From: an uncultured Verrucomicrobiota bacterium
GTDB lineage: Bacteria > Verrucomicrobiota > Kiritimatiellia > RFP12 > UBA1067
NCBI GenBank assembly: GCA_946631345.1
Contig: CAMPAA010000041.1
Span: 1 to 17,139, forward strand
Length of the DNA: 17,139 nucleotides
Reading direction: 5' to 3'
Below the pieces are notes generated by a model that was given only the letters and a program-made list of their open reading frames with translations, was not told the origin of the DNA and made no database searches. Position 1 is the first letter of the stretch. The number at the start of each line of letters is the position of its first letter. A program made the position numbers and the translations under genes. This document shows positions 1 through 6,474 of this stretch, one piece after another.

Positions 1-1096
1 CGCCGATGGCCACGACCTCGTCCGGGTTCACGCCCTTGTGCGGCTCCTTGCCGAAGAGCTTCTTGGCCTGCTCCTGGATGCGCGGCATACGCGTCTGCCC
101 GCCGACGAGCACCACCTCGTCGACCGTGGAGAGGCCCGCGTCGTCCATGCACTTGCGGCACGGGCCGCTCGTGCGCTCCACCAGCTCGTCGGTGAGCTGC
201 TCGAGCTTCGCCTTGGTGAGGGTCATCTGCAGGTGCTTCGGACCCGTTGCGTCCGCCGTGATGAACGGCAGGGAGATGTCGAAGGTCGTGGCCGATGAGA
301 GCGCGCACTTCGCATTCTCGGCAGCCTCTTTCAGACGCTGGCGCGCCATCATGTCCGTGGAGATGTCGATACCCTGCTCGGCCTTGAAGCTGTCGATCAT
401 CCAGCGCATGATCGCCTGATCGAGGTCGTCGCCGCCGAGGTGCGTGTCGCCGTTTGTGGCCTTCACCTCGAAGACGCCGTCGCCGATGTCCAGCACCGAG
501 ATATCGAACGTACCGCCGCCGAAGTCGTACACCGCGATCTTCTCGTTCTTCTTCTTGTCGAGCCCATACGCAAGCGACGCCGCCGTCGGCTCATTCACGA
601 TGCGCAGCACCTCCAGGCCCGCGATCGCACCCGCATCTTTCGTCGCCTGGCGCTGCGAATCGTTGAAGTACGCCGGCACCGTGATGACCGCCTGCGTGAT
701 CTTCTCGCCGAGAAACGCCTCGGCATCCCTTTTCAGCTTCGAGAGGATCTTCGCAGAGATTTCCTGCGCGGAGTATTCGCGCCCCTCCACCTTCACTGCG
801 GCATCGCCGTTCTTCGCGGCACACACCTCGTAAGGCACCATCTTGATTTCCTCCGCCATCTCGTCGTAGCGGCGCCCCATGAACCGCTTGATCGAGTATA
901 TAGTGGACTTCGGGTTCGTCACTGCCTGACGCTTTGCCGCCTGTCCGACAAGCTCCTCGCCGGTCTTCGTGAACGCAACAATCGACGGCGTGGTACGCGC
1001 GCCTTCAGCGTTCGGTATCACTACCGGCTCGCCGCCCTCCATCACAGCCATGCAGCTGTTGGTCGTTCCAAGGTCTATTCCTAAAACTTTTGCCAT
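1..1096 (-). CDS. dnaK: Chaperone protein DnaK (Hsp70), C-terminal part cut by window edge
   Basis: Hsp70 is the cytosolic ATP-driven chaperone that works with DnaJ and GrpE to fold and rescue proteins. My minus-strand translation from the ATG at 1096 begins MAKVLGIDLGTTNSCMAV, the phosphate-1 loop of the Hsp70 ATPase. Further Hsp70 signatures follow: PAYFNDSQRQATKDAG, NEPTAASLAYG, VYDFGGGTFDISVLDIG near residue 190, and VVLVGGQTRMPRIQ near 340. About 365 codons are visible, so nearly the whole nucleotide-binding domain is present. The substrate-binding domain lies beyond the left edge. A strong Shine-Dalgarno (GGAAGGAG) sits about 8 nt before the ATG. Neither grpE nor dnaJ lies immediately upstream. 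The gene is preceded by a 596-bp non-coding region with a sigma54-type promoter match, and I see no CIRCE (HrcA) operator. The assignment is essentially certain. Confidence 0.98.
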   Translation of the reverse strand, partial: MAKVLGIDLGTTNSCMAVMEGGEPVVIPNAEGARTTPSIVAFTKTGEELVGQAAKRQAVTNPKSTIYSIKRFMGRRYDEMAEEIKMVPYEVCAAKNGDAAVKVEGREYSAQEISAKILSKLKRDAEAFLGEKITQAVITVPAYFNDSQRQATKDAGAIAGLEVLRIVNEPTAASLAYGLDKKKNEKIAVYDFGGGTFDISVLDIGDGVFEVKATNGDTHLGGDDLDQAIMRWMIDSFKAEQGIDISTDMMARQRLKEAAENAKCALSSATTFDISLPFITADATGPKHLQMTLTKAKLEQLTDELVERTSGPCRKCMDDAGLSTVDEVVLVGGQTRMPRIQEQAKKLFGKEPHKGVNPDEVVAIG

Positions 1097-1180
1097 TTCT
1101 CTTTCTCCTTCCGAAACGGTCTGTTCACCATGCCTTTCTCACTGTGCCATTCCGCTTCTTTCGTCCTTTGCCAATACATA

Positions 1181-1196
1181 TGCAATCAACGTGCCA
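1181..1196 (-). promoter_or_regulatory. Sigma54 (-24/-12) promoter upstream of dnaK
   Basis: The minus strand reads TGGCACGTTGATTGCA, which matches the RpoN consensus TGGCAC-N5-TTGCA at every specified base with the correct spacing. The -12 GC falls at 1183-1182, which predicts a start near 1170 and a dnaK leader of about 74 nt. It is correctly oriented and in a non-coding region. No sigma70 -10 element is evident at the matching distance. That RpoN actually drives dnaK here is inferred from the match and position alone. Confidence 0.6.
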
Positions 1197-1256
1197 AGAT
1201 TAAAAACGACGATAACCCCTCATTTTCGGCATAGACTTCGCCATTAGCCGAAAGTC

Positions 1257-1274
1257 AAGTGTGCCACTGTGCCA
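1257..1274 (+). repeat. Left arm of imperfect TGTGCCA/TGGCACA inverted repeat
   Basis: AAGTGTGCCACTGTGCCA is the reverse complement of 1599-1618 except that the right copy has two extra bases between its TGGCACA and GTGGCACACTT parts. The two arms bracket the sigma70-like promoter and the 23-bp array. The left arm is also the start of a run of 8-10-bp quasi-repeats extending to about 1302. Its function is unknown. Confidence 0.6.
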
Positions 1275-1359
1275 CACTGTCACATTGTCGCACTGACACA
1301 CCAAGTCATCCGCACCCTCCACCTGTTGCACGACGGTGGTGACAATAGACGGTGAACAA

Positions 1360-1388
1360 GTTATAAGAGTGTCTTTCCTATTTGACAA
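1360..1388 (-). promoter_or_regulatory. Sigma70-like promoter reading toward dnaK
   Basis: The minus strand has TTGTCA (1388-1383), a 17-bp spacer, then TATAAC (1365-1360). That is five of six matches to each consensus hexamer with ideal spacing. It would start transcription near 1353 and give dnaK a leader of roughly 255 nt carrying the GTG/CAC-rich quasi-repeats, or it could make a separate short RNA. It lies between the 23-bp array and the sigma54 site. Confidence 0.5.
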
Positions 1389-1428
1389 ACTGGGCTGGTT
1401 CTGCCTATGCCCATAGACCCGCACAGTC

Positions 1429-1574
1429 CAAGGGCTTGGACCGTATGGGGGCAAGCCCTTGGACCGTATAGGTGCAAGCCCTTGGACTGTATGGGTCCAA
1501 GCCCTTGGACTGTATGGGTGCAAGCCCTTGGACTGTATGAGTGCAAGCGCTTGGACTGCATTGGTGCAAGCGCT
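1429..1574. repeat. 23-bp tandem array with near-palindromic core (six units plus a partial)
   Basis: Units begin at 1429, 1452, 1475, 1498, 1521 and 1544, with a degenerate partial at 1567, an exact 23-bp period throughout. Units 2-5 start CAAGCCCTTGGAC, and the following half has a conserved TGTATGGGTG type. The core GTCCAAG(CC)CTTGGAC is an inverted repeat broken only by its central bases. The first unit carries the reverse-complement core (CCAAGGGCTTGG) and, with flanking CCCATA and TATGGG, can form a longer hairpin. Divergence rises at the edges, where units 6 and 7 have AAGCGCT. There are no variable spacers, so this is not a CRISPR array. Confidence 0.9.
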
Positions 1575-1598
1575 GTGACATTGCAACATGGCGCAAAA

Positions 1599-1618
1599 TG
1601 GCACATCGTGGCACACTT
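1599..1618 (+). repeat. Right arm of imperfect TGTGCCA/TGGCACA inverted repeat
   Basis: TGGCACATCGTGGCACACTT mirrors 1257-1274, with a 2-base insertion (TC) as the only difference. It lies just beyond the 23-bp array on the pgpA side. No target-site duplication is obvious next to the arms, so a mobile-element origin cannot be claimed. Confidence 0.6.
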
Positions 1619-1692
1619 TACGGCGCAATGCCCTGCCTAAACGCACATATTCCCCTGCCGCGACACAGAAAATGGAAATGGCAGAGGATGAA

Positions 1693-2208
1693 TCAGAACC
1701 ATATCCATGTCACGGCAGACACTACCAGCGCCGAATACGCCGCAGATACCACATCATCGAAAAGCACGCCATGCGCGTTGTGTATGTTGCGGTCAATGTA
1801 GCGGGCTCCGGGAAGCTTGATGGCGTCGAAAACTCGGAATACCACGAAAGACGCGCCAAGCTGCCACCAGTACGCGAAATCCACGGCGAACAGCGGCACA
1901 CAGAGATAGCCCACGATCTCGTCAAGGACAAAATGCTTGGGATCGGAATCGTTCCAGTATTTCTGCGCCCATGGCGTAAGCAGGTAATGCAGGGCGGAGA
2001 ACGCAACCGCCCCCGTCAGACACCATATGCGGATGTCGATTGGGCGCCACCCGCTCCTGAACGCTAACGCGTGCCAAGCCAGTCCGACTAGAGCGCCAAA
2101 GCTGCCCGGAACCAGAGGCGAAAGCCCCAAGCCGAACCCGCTGCCGAAAAACACCTTGACAGAATCGCCGATCTTCATACCTGCACCATCCGTCACGAGT
2201 TGCGCCAA
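1693..2208 (-). CDS. pgpA: Phosphatidylglycerophosphatase A
   Basis: PgpA dephosphorylates phosphatidylglycerophosphate to phosphatidylglycerol at the inner membrane, the last step in making this major phospholipid. Family motifs are clear: FGSGFGLGLSPLVPGSFGALVG near the N-terminus (compare E. coli GFGSGLSPIVPGTMGSL), DEIVGYLCVP, FRVFDAIKLP followed by DRN, and HGVLFDDVVSA near the C-terminus. Hydrophobic helices lie between them. At 171 aa it is the normal family length. The start is uncertain. A TTG at 2208 has a good GGAGGA site 6 nt upstream and overlaps the kinase gene by 16 nt. An ATG at 2178 would give 161 aa that still hold all motifs but has a poorer ribosome site. It is the last gene of the coupled run. 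Confidence 0.93.
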   Translation of the reverse strand: MAQLVTDGAGMKIGDSVKVFFGSGFGLGLSPLVPGSFGALVGLAWHALAFRSGWRPIDIRIWCLTGAVAFSALHYLLTPWAQKYWNDSDPKHFVLDEIVGYLCVPLFAVDFAYWWQLGASFVVFRVFDAIKLPGARYIDRNIHNAHGVLFDDVVSAAYSALVVSAVTWIWF

Positions 2209-3239
2209 ACGCCATCCTCCGGCATATCCACCTCGTCGGAGGTGGCTATGGCCGGCTTCAGCGTGCGGCAGCCGATCTCGCGCAAAGCCACCGACAGCCG
2301 GTCGTACTGCCCATCATCCTCGTATGTGCCGACAATCGCGCCTCCCGATCCCGCGAACTTCGCGCTCGCACCGACGCCGCGCGCAACCTGCACCATGCGG
2401 CGGTTCTCCTCGGAGACGTCGAATATCCTGTCGCGCAGGTCGAAGTTCGCATTGATAAGCGCCGGAAGCTCCCCAACGCGGCCTGCAACAAGCGCGTCCC
2501 GCCCCTTCTGCGCGATTTCCGCAAACTCCGTCATGGCCGCAAGGATGTCCGGCCGCCTCTCCTCGAAAAGCCTCTTCACCTTCCTGTGCGCCTTGCCGGA
2601 CTCCTCCGCGCGGTTTGGGTCGTATGCGACGTAGATGTTTTGGAGAAGCGACGGGTCGAGCCGCTCGTATCTGCCATATCCATGCTCCTCCACGTACGCG
2701 CGGTTGAAATCCATGAACACAAGGCCGTTGTACATCTGGATCACACGGTCCTGATAGCCGCAGTTTATGCCCAGTTCATCGCGTTCGGCCTCCAGGCAGA
2801 GCGTTGGCGCATACTCGGCGGGCATCGTCACGCCGTAGAAGCGCATGAGCGCCTTGAGCATGGCACTGCATATGGCGCTCGACCCCGAAAGGCCGACGAG
2901 ACGCGGCACATTGATCTTATACTCGGCGGTGAAGTTCTGGCGGGGGATGTCAACGCCATGCTCCATGCAGTACTCGAAAAACAGCTTGGCGACCGCCTTC
3001 AGCATCCTTATGCCGCCATAGTATCCGAAAATCCGCAGGTCATGGACCAGCTGCTCCGGCGAATCGAACATCGCGTCATCGACCTCGCCCGGCACGAAGC
3101 GCATCCTTGCCGACTCCGTCAGGCGAAGATCCACGCCAAAATTGGCGAACGCGAACGAAAGCGTCTTGCCGAAATAGCCGTCGCTGGGATTGCCGAGGAG
3201 CCCGGCGCGGGCGAAACTTTTAGCTGCGACCGTTTTCAT
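2193..3239 (-). CDS. GHMP-family sugar kinase, glucuronokinase-like
   Basis: This is a 348-aa small-molecule kinase of the GHMP superfamily. Residues 10-24 (ARAGLLGNPSDGYFG) and the ATP loop GLSGSSA (116-122) are typical, and GASAKFAGSGGAIVG (290-304) is the C-terminal GHMP motif. From memory it resembles plant glucuronokinase along its whole length: SFARxGxLGNPSD, YYGGxRxL, NxPRxxGLSGSSA, then LGI with GxQDRVxQ and GLVxMDF. D164 in GYQDR is the likely catalytic base. Glucuronokinase makes glucuronate-1-phosphate for conversion to UDP-glucuronate. The ATG at 3239 was chosen because homology starts there and GGAGG lies 6 nt upstream. It overlaps the galU-like gene by 20 nt. The exact substrate is inferred; another sugar is possible. 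Confidence 0.85.
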   Translation of the reverse strand: MKTVAAKSFARAGLLGNPSDGYFGKTLSFAFANFGVDLRLTESARMRFVPGEVDDAMFDSPEQLVHDLRIFGYYGGIRMLKAVAKLFFEYCMEHGVDIPRQNFTAEYKINVPRLVGLSGSSAICSAMLKALMRFYGVTMPAEYAPTLCLEAERDELGINCGYQDRVIQMYNGLVFMDFNRAYVEEHGYGRYERLDPSLLQNIYVAYDPNRAEESGKAHRKVKRLFEERRPDILAAMTEFAEIAQKGRDALVAGRVGELPALINANFDLRDRIFDVSEENRRMVQVARGVGASAKFAGSGGAIVGTYEDDGQYDRLSVALREIGCRTLKPAIATSDEVDMPEDGVWRNS

Positions 3240-3981
3240 CGAATGCCTCCAATGCCTTGAGGTAACCCTGCGGATTGCCGATGTCCTGCCTTCTTCCGGG
3301 ATACACGTACCCGTATACAGGTTTCGTTGCGAGCAGCCTACGGATGGCATCCGTCAGCTGTATCTCCCCTCCGTGCCCGGGCGACTGCGTGGCGAGCAGG
3401 CCGAATATGCCGGGATCGAGCAGGTACCTGCCCGCGATGGCAAGATCGCTCGGCGCAGAACATGGCGCGGGCTTCTCCACCAAGTCGACGATGCGCGCAA
3501 TGCCGCCCGCCTCAAGCGAAGCCTGGGAGCGCTCAACGGCGACGATTCCGTATCGGCCCACCTTCTCCTTCGGCACACGCTCCAGCCCGATGACGCTCGC
3601 GCCGCCGTTCGCGCGTGACACTGCCACCATTTCCCTGCTGGGGTTGGGACCGGTCACGAGAGCGTCTCCCAAAAGTATGAGGACGGGCCCCGCGATGCCC
3701 TCCGCCGCCTGCAGCACGGCATGACCAAGCCCCCTCTGCTCCTTCTGCAGCACAAAGCGAATCCGGCCATTCAGCGACGGCTCGCCATCGAAGTAACGCC
3801 TGATTATCTCCTTCTCCCCGGAGATCACGACCACAAGATCATCCGCTCCTGCCGCAATGGCCTCGTCTACGATGCAATGTATGGCCGGCTTCGAGCCGAT
3901 AGGCAGCATCTCTTTCGGCACCACTCTCGTCACGGGCAGAAAGCGCGTGCCTTTGCCGGCAGCAGGGATAATCGCAGTCAT
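3220..3981 (-). CDS. galU: UTP-glucose-1-phosphate uridylyltransferase (GalU-like)
   Basis: A 253-aa nucleotidyltransferase predicted to join UTP and a sugar-1-phosphate into a UDP-sugar plus pyrophosphate in the cytosol. The N-terminal signature IIPAAGKGTRFLPVT with VPKEMLPIGSKP is the GalU type. It is followed by QKEQRGLGHAV, LGDAL (metal/uridine site), VGRYGIV, VEKP, GEIQLTDAI and a terminal GRRQDIGNPQGYLKA, so all core motifs are present. It is somewhat shorter than typical GalU (about 290 aa). The ATG at 3981 lies 1 nt after the upstream stop with GAGGCGAGGGGA before it; a TTG 21 nt further upstream is less likely. Its position between a sugar kinase and a second nucleotidyltransferase suggests it may serve sugars beyond glucose, such as glucuronate-1-phosphate. 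Confidence 0.88.
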   Translation of the reverse strand: MTAIIPAAGKGTRFLPVTRVVPKEMLPIGSKPAIHCIVDEAIAAGADDLVVVISGEKEIIRRYFDGEPSLNGRIRFVLQKEQRGLGHAVLQAAEGIAGPVLILLGDALVTGPNPSREMVAVSRANGGASVIGLERVPKEKVGRYGIVAVERSQASLEAGGIARIVDLVEKPAPCSAPSDLAIAGRYLLDPGIFGLLATQSPGHGGEIQLTDAIRRLLATKPVYGYVYPGRRQDIGNPQGYLKALEAFDENGRS

Positions 3982-3982
3982 G

Positions 3983-5080
3983 TCAACGTCCCCTCGCCTC
4001 AAGGAGCCTGCGATGGTTCACCTGCGGCATCAGCTCCTTGAGACATACGCGCGCACGACCAAGACGGTACAGCTTCTTCTCCCACTTGCCGTCACCCTTG
4101 AAGTTGTCGTCGATCATGTATCGCACCATGACCCACTCCTCCCTGCCGACAGGCAGGAACGTGACGCACTCCCCCCTCTTGAGAGAGAATTCGCGGTTGA
4201 GTTCAGGAGGTGCGTTCGTCACGATGTTCTCCGTCTCAGCGACGAAGATATCCTTCCCAACGAGGTTGGGATCCTTCACGTCGAAGCCGTACAGCTTTGA
4301 CGTAGGAGATGGAGCGGTCATGCAACGGAGAAGTTCCCTGCTCGATCCGATATGGAAGAAGTCGCAGCGTTTCGCCACATTCACGCGGAACGGCGCAAAC
4401 CCCGCCAGCAGAGCATCGGCGAACTCCTGGTAGAGATCGCCTTCCTTCCAGCCGCGCTCCACCATCTTGGCGGCGGTAGGAGCGTCAATCCACAGTATGC
4501 CGGTATCGACTATGTGCCGCCCGCCTGCGAACCTCGGCTTCTGGAGGAACGCCTTCACCGGCAGGCTTCCGCATTTCGCTCCCTTAGCGACCTGATAGAC
4601 GCCATGCCGCGCCGCGCGCTCTGCGGTATCGTAGAACCCGACACCCGTGACGCCGGGCGAGGAGAGATCCGTCGCCGCAAAGTCGAACGTGATGAGCACG
4701 TCGCCGCAGGCGACCAGCACGCCGCCTGCCTTTGGCATAGGCAGCTTGGCCATGTTTGCGAGGATGAGGTCGAAGAGCGCCCCGCCTCCCGCAACCGGCA
4801 GCGGAGTGAAAGCCTTGCCCATGGCGGCGTAGCCTGGTGTGCGACGCGCATCGCCGCCGGAATGGCATATGAACACCTTGCGCCCGCTTATGTCACCAAG
4901 CCGCTTCAGCACGTTGACCGTCGCGCCGAGGCTTCCCACGCGCCGACCGCCGGGATCGCCCACCACGACAACCTCAAGCCCGGCCGGCAGCATGCCACGC
5001 GCACGCCGCCACTTCACCTGCTCGCGGTAGCCGCGCGCCTGCGCCGCGTTCGCCGCAGTGATCACGACAAGGTCAAACAT
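3983..5080 (-). CDS. Fucose-1-phosphate guanylyltransferase-like nucleotidyltransferase (PF07959 type)
   Basis: A 365-aa protein matching the pyrophosphorylase half of L-fucokinase/GDP-fucose pyrophosphorylase enzymes (FPGT, the N-terminal part of Bacteroides Fkp, plant FKGP). The signatures run in order: DPGGRRVGSLGAT (42-54), HSGGDARR (73-80), GKAFTPLPV (88-96), VACGDVL (123-129), RHGVY (158-162), FLQKP (178-182), DTGILW (192-197) and FFHIGSSRELL (241-251). Fkp-type enzymes fuse this domain to a GHMP fucokinase, but here it stands alone with a separate GHMP kinase two genes downstream. The ATG at 5080 overlaps the oxidoreductase stop by 8 nt and has AAGGGGGG about 9 nt upstream. Family membership is firm; the sugar and nucleotide (GDP-fucose or another) are not settled by sequence. 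Confidence 0.82.
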   Translation of the reverse strand: MFDLVVITAANAAQARGYREQVKWRRARGMLPAGLEVVVVGDPGGRRVGSLGATVNVLKRLGDISGRKVFICHSGGDARRTPGYAAMGKAFTPLPVAGGGALFDLILANMAKLPMPKAGGVLVACGDVLITFDFAATDLSSPGVTGVGFYDTAERAARHGVYQVAKGAKCGSLPVKAFLQKPRFAGGRHIVDTGILWIDAPTAAKMVERGWKEGDLYQEFADALLAGFAPFRVNVAKRCDFFHIGSSRELLRCMTAPSPTSKLYGFDVKDPNLVGKDIFVAETENIVTNAPPELNREFSLKRGECVTFLPVGREEWVMVRYMIDDNFKGDGKWEKKLYRLGRARVCLKELMPQVNHRRLLEARGR

Positions 5081-6473
5081 CCGCAGAGCCCCCCTTGCGC
5101 GGCGGCACCTTGAAGTCCTCCGGCTTGAAGTGGTGCGTCTGGCGCGTATCGGCAGCCACGTTGGCCGCCAGGACCGCTACGGCGGATTCGTAGGCCAGCT
5201 CGGCCGGGCAGTTCAGCTTCTCGCCATGACGGCATGCCGCAAAGAAGTTCTCAAGATGCGGCATGTGCGCCGGCTTGTTCATCTCCACAGCCAGCGGATT
5301 GCCCGTGGCCTGCGCGGAGATGCGGGTATCGACCGCGATATCCTTGGTGACCTCCTTCTTGATCTTGTCGCCCTCGGTGGGGAGTATCCAGCCCTTGTCA
5401 ATGAACGTCTGCCATTCGGCATCGGAGAAACCGCCCTCGCGCAGCTCGCGCTGAACGGTGTTGCCGCGCGCTGAAATCTCGGCTATCGTGAGGGCTGCGT
5501 TCGTGCCCATGAACTGCTCGTAGAACCCGCCGCGGGCGTTGGACGATATCACCTGGTACACCGCTTCGTTCTTGGTGCCGTCGGGCATCTTGAACTCGTA
5601 TATGCAGTATACGCGGTCGTACGTCTGCCGGCGCGGCGTGAACGCATCGCGTCCGCCGATCGCCGTCACGCTCGAAGGCGGCACGCCCCACGCCCAGAAG
5701 AACAGGTCGATCTGATGCGAACCGAGATCCACCATCGAACCGCCGCCATACTTGTGGAACCACCGCCAGTTCAGGTACTGCTCGGCGTTGGTGTATCCGT
5801 ATTTCGTGAGGATTGACTGCTTAGGCGGGCGCTTGACAGTGAAAAACGGAGCCAGGGTGCGGTTCCACTGCGCGTAGGCCGTGGTTACGCGCCCAAGCAT
5901 CTCCGGAACGACATGCTCGAAGCAGTGCCGGTAGCGTGGGTTTGAGCGGCGCTGGTGCCCGATCTGGAGCAACCGCCCGGTCTCGCGCTGCACGCGGCAC
6001 ATTTCGGCGGCCTCTTCAAGCTTGTTGCTCATCTCCTTCTCGCAGTACACATGCTTGCCTTTGCGCAGGCAGTAGCACGTATGCTCGCAATGCATCCAGT
6101 CTGGCGTGGCAATGACGACCGCGTCTATGTTGCTGTCCTCCTTGTCCAGCATGTCACGGTAGTCTTCGTAGGTCTTGATGTCCATCCCATAGCCCTTGAA
6201 GAACGCCTTTGCCTGCTGGCACTGGAACTTCCAGATGTCGCACACGGCCCGTACGCGCACGCCGGGGATGCGGGCGATTGAGGCGGAGAGCACCCTACCC
6301 TCGGCGCCCCAGCCGATCATGGCGACGTTGATCGTCGCATCATCAGGACCTATAGGGCGCTTGTCCTCGGGCAGCTTTCCGGCATCGTCGCCAAGGATGC
6401 TGAAGCTCGGCAGGAAGCTTGCCGCCATGGCGGCGCCCCTCAGGAAATCCCTACGCTTCGCCGTCAGGTCCAT
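5073..6473 (-). CDS. Gfo/Idh/MocA-family oxidoreductase with Tat-type signal
   Basis: A 466-aa NAD(P)-dependent sugar or sugar-derivative oxidoreductase. The N-terminus KRRDFLRGAAMAASFLPSF is a twin-arginine signal, so the folded enzyme is probably exported. A Rossmann fold starts at about 48 with GWGAEG (54-59), followed by VCDIW, ATPDWMH (122-128) and YCEKEM (143-148). K146 aligns with the catalytic lysine of the usual EKP motif, but the proline is replaced by E. GGGSMVDLGSHQIDLFFW (243-260) carries the conserved histidine region. Such Tat Gfo/Idh proteins are very numerous in PVC and related bacteria and most have no known substrate. The gene starts 1 nt after the skp stop with AAGGA 9 nt upstream. 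Whether its product feeds the sugar-activating genes that follow is unknown. Confidence 0.88.
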   Translation of the reverse strand: MDLTAKRRDFLRGAAMAASFLPSFSILGDDAGKLPEDKRPIGPDDATINVAMIGWGAEGRVLSASIARIPGVRVRAVCDIWKFQCQQAKAFFKGYGMDIKTYEDYRDMLDKEDSNIDAVVIATPDWMHCEHTCYCLRKGKHVYCEKEMSNKLEEAAEMCRVQRETGRLLQIGHQRRSNPRYRHCFEHVVPEMLGRVTTAYAQWNRTLAPFFTVKRPPKQSILTKYGYTNAEQYLNWRWFHKYGGGSMVDLGSHQIDLFFWAWGVPPSSVTAIGGRDAFTPRRQTYDRVYCIYEFKMPDGTKNEAVYQVISSNARGGFYEQFMGTNAALTIAEISARGNTVQRELREGGFSDAEWQTFIDKGWILPTEGDKIKKEVTKDIAVDTRISAQATGNPLAVEMNKPAHMPHLENFFAACRHGEKLNCPAELAYESAVAVLAANVAADTRQTHHFKPEDFKVPPRKGGSADV

Positions 6474-6474
6474 C

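Larger units (their letters stand above)
1097..1692. other. Structured non-coding region between pgpA and dnaK
   Basis: This 596-bp stretch holds no credible gene. ORFs exist in both directions across it, but they run through a 23-bp tandem array. Because 23 is not a multiple of 3, the peptide pattern shifts frame from unit to unit, which argues against coding. From the dnaK side it contains the dnaK leader with its ribosome site, a sigma54 promoter match (1181-1196), a run of GTG/CAC-rich quasi-repeats (1257-1302), a sigma70-like promoter on the minus strand (1360-1388), the 23-bp array (1429-1574) and the right arm of an imperfect inverted repeat (1599-1618). I see no convincing intrinsic terminator for pgpA. 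Confidence 0.8.

Noticed and set aside
440..1084. Long plus-strand ORFs opposite dnaK, bamA, glgP, parC and other genes
   Set aside because: They are antisense shadows of high-GC genes whose minus-strand products match well-known families from end to end.
1097..1300. CIRCE/HrcA operator upstream of dnaK
   Set aside because: No TTAGCACTC-N9-GAGTGCTAA-like sequence is visible in the leader or upstream.
1382..1411. Plus-strand promoter starting at TTGACA (1382)
   Set aside because: The -35 is perfect, but at 17-18 bp the -10 is only CTATGC or TATGCC, and there is no plus-strand gene to serve; the minus-strand promoter at nearly the same place is better.
1429..1574. CRISPR array
   Set aside because: Units abut directly with no unique spacers, and no cas genes are present.
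1200..1646. ORFs of 60-150 codons across the 23-bp array on both strands, with repeated peptide strings
   Set aside because: The 23-bp period moves the frame at every unit, all frames stay open for the same reason, and none has a ribosome site or recognisable domain.
3240..3350. 37-residue N-terminal extension of the GHMP kinase
   Set aside because: It lies fully within the galU-like gene, has no similarity to the family, and the ATG at 3239 has a good ribosome site and begins the homology.
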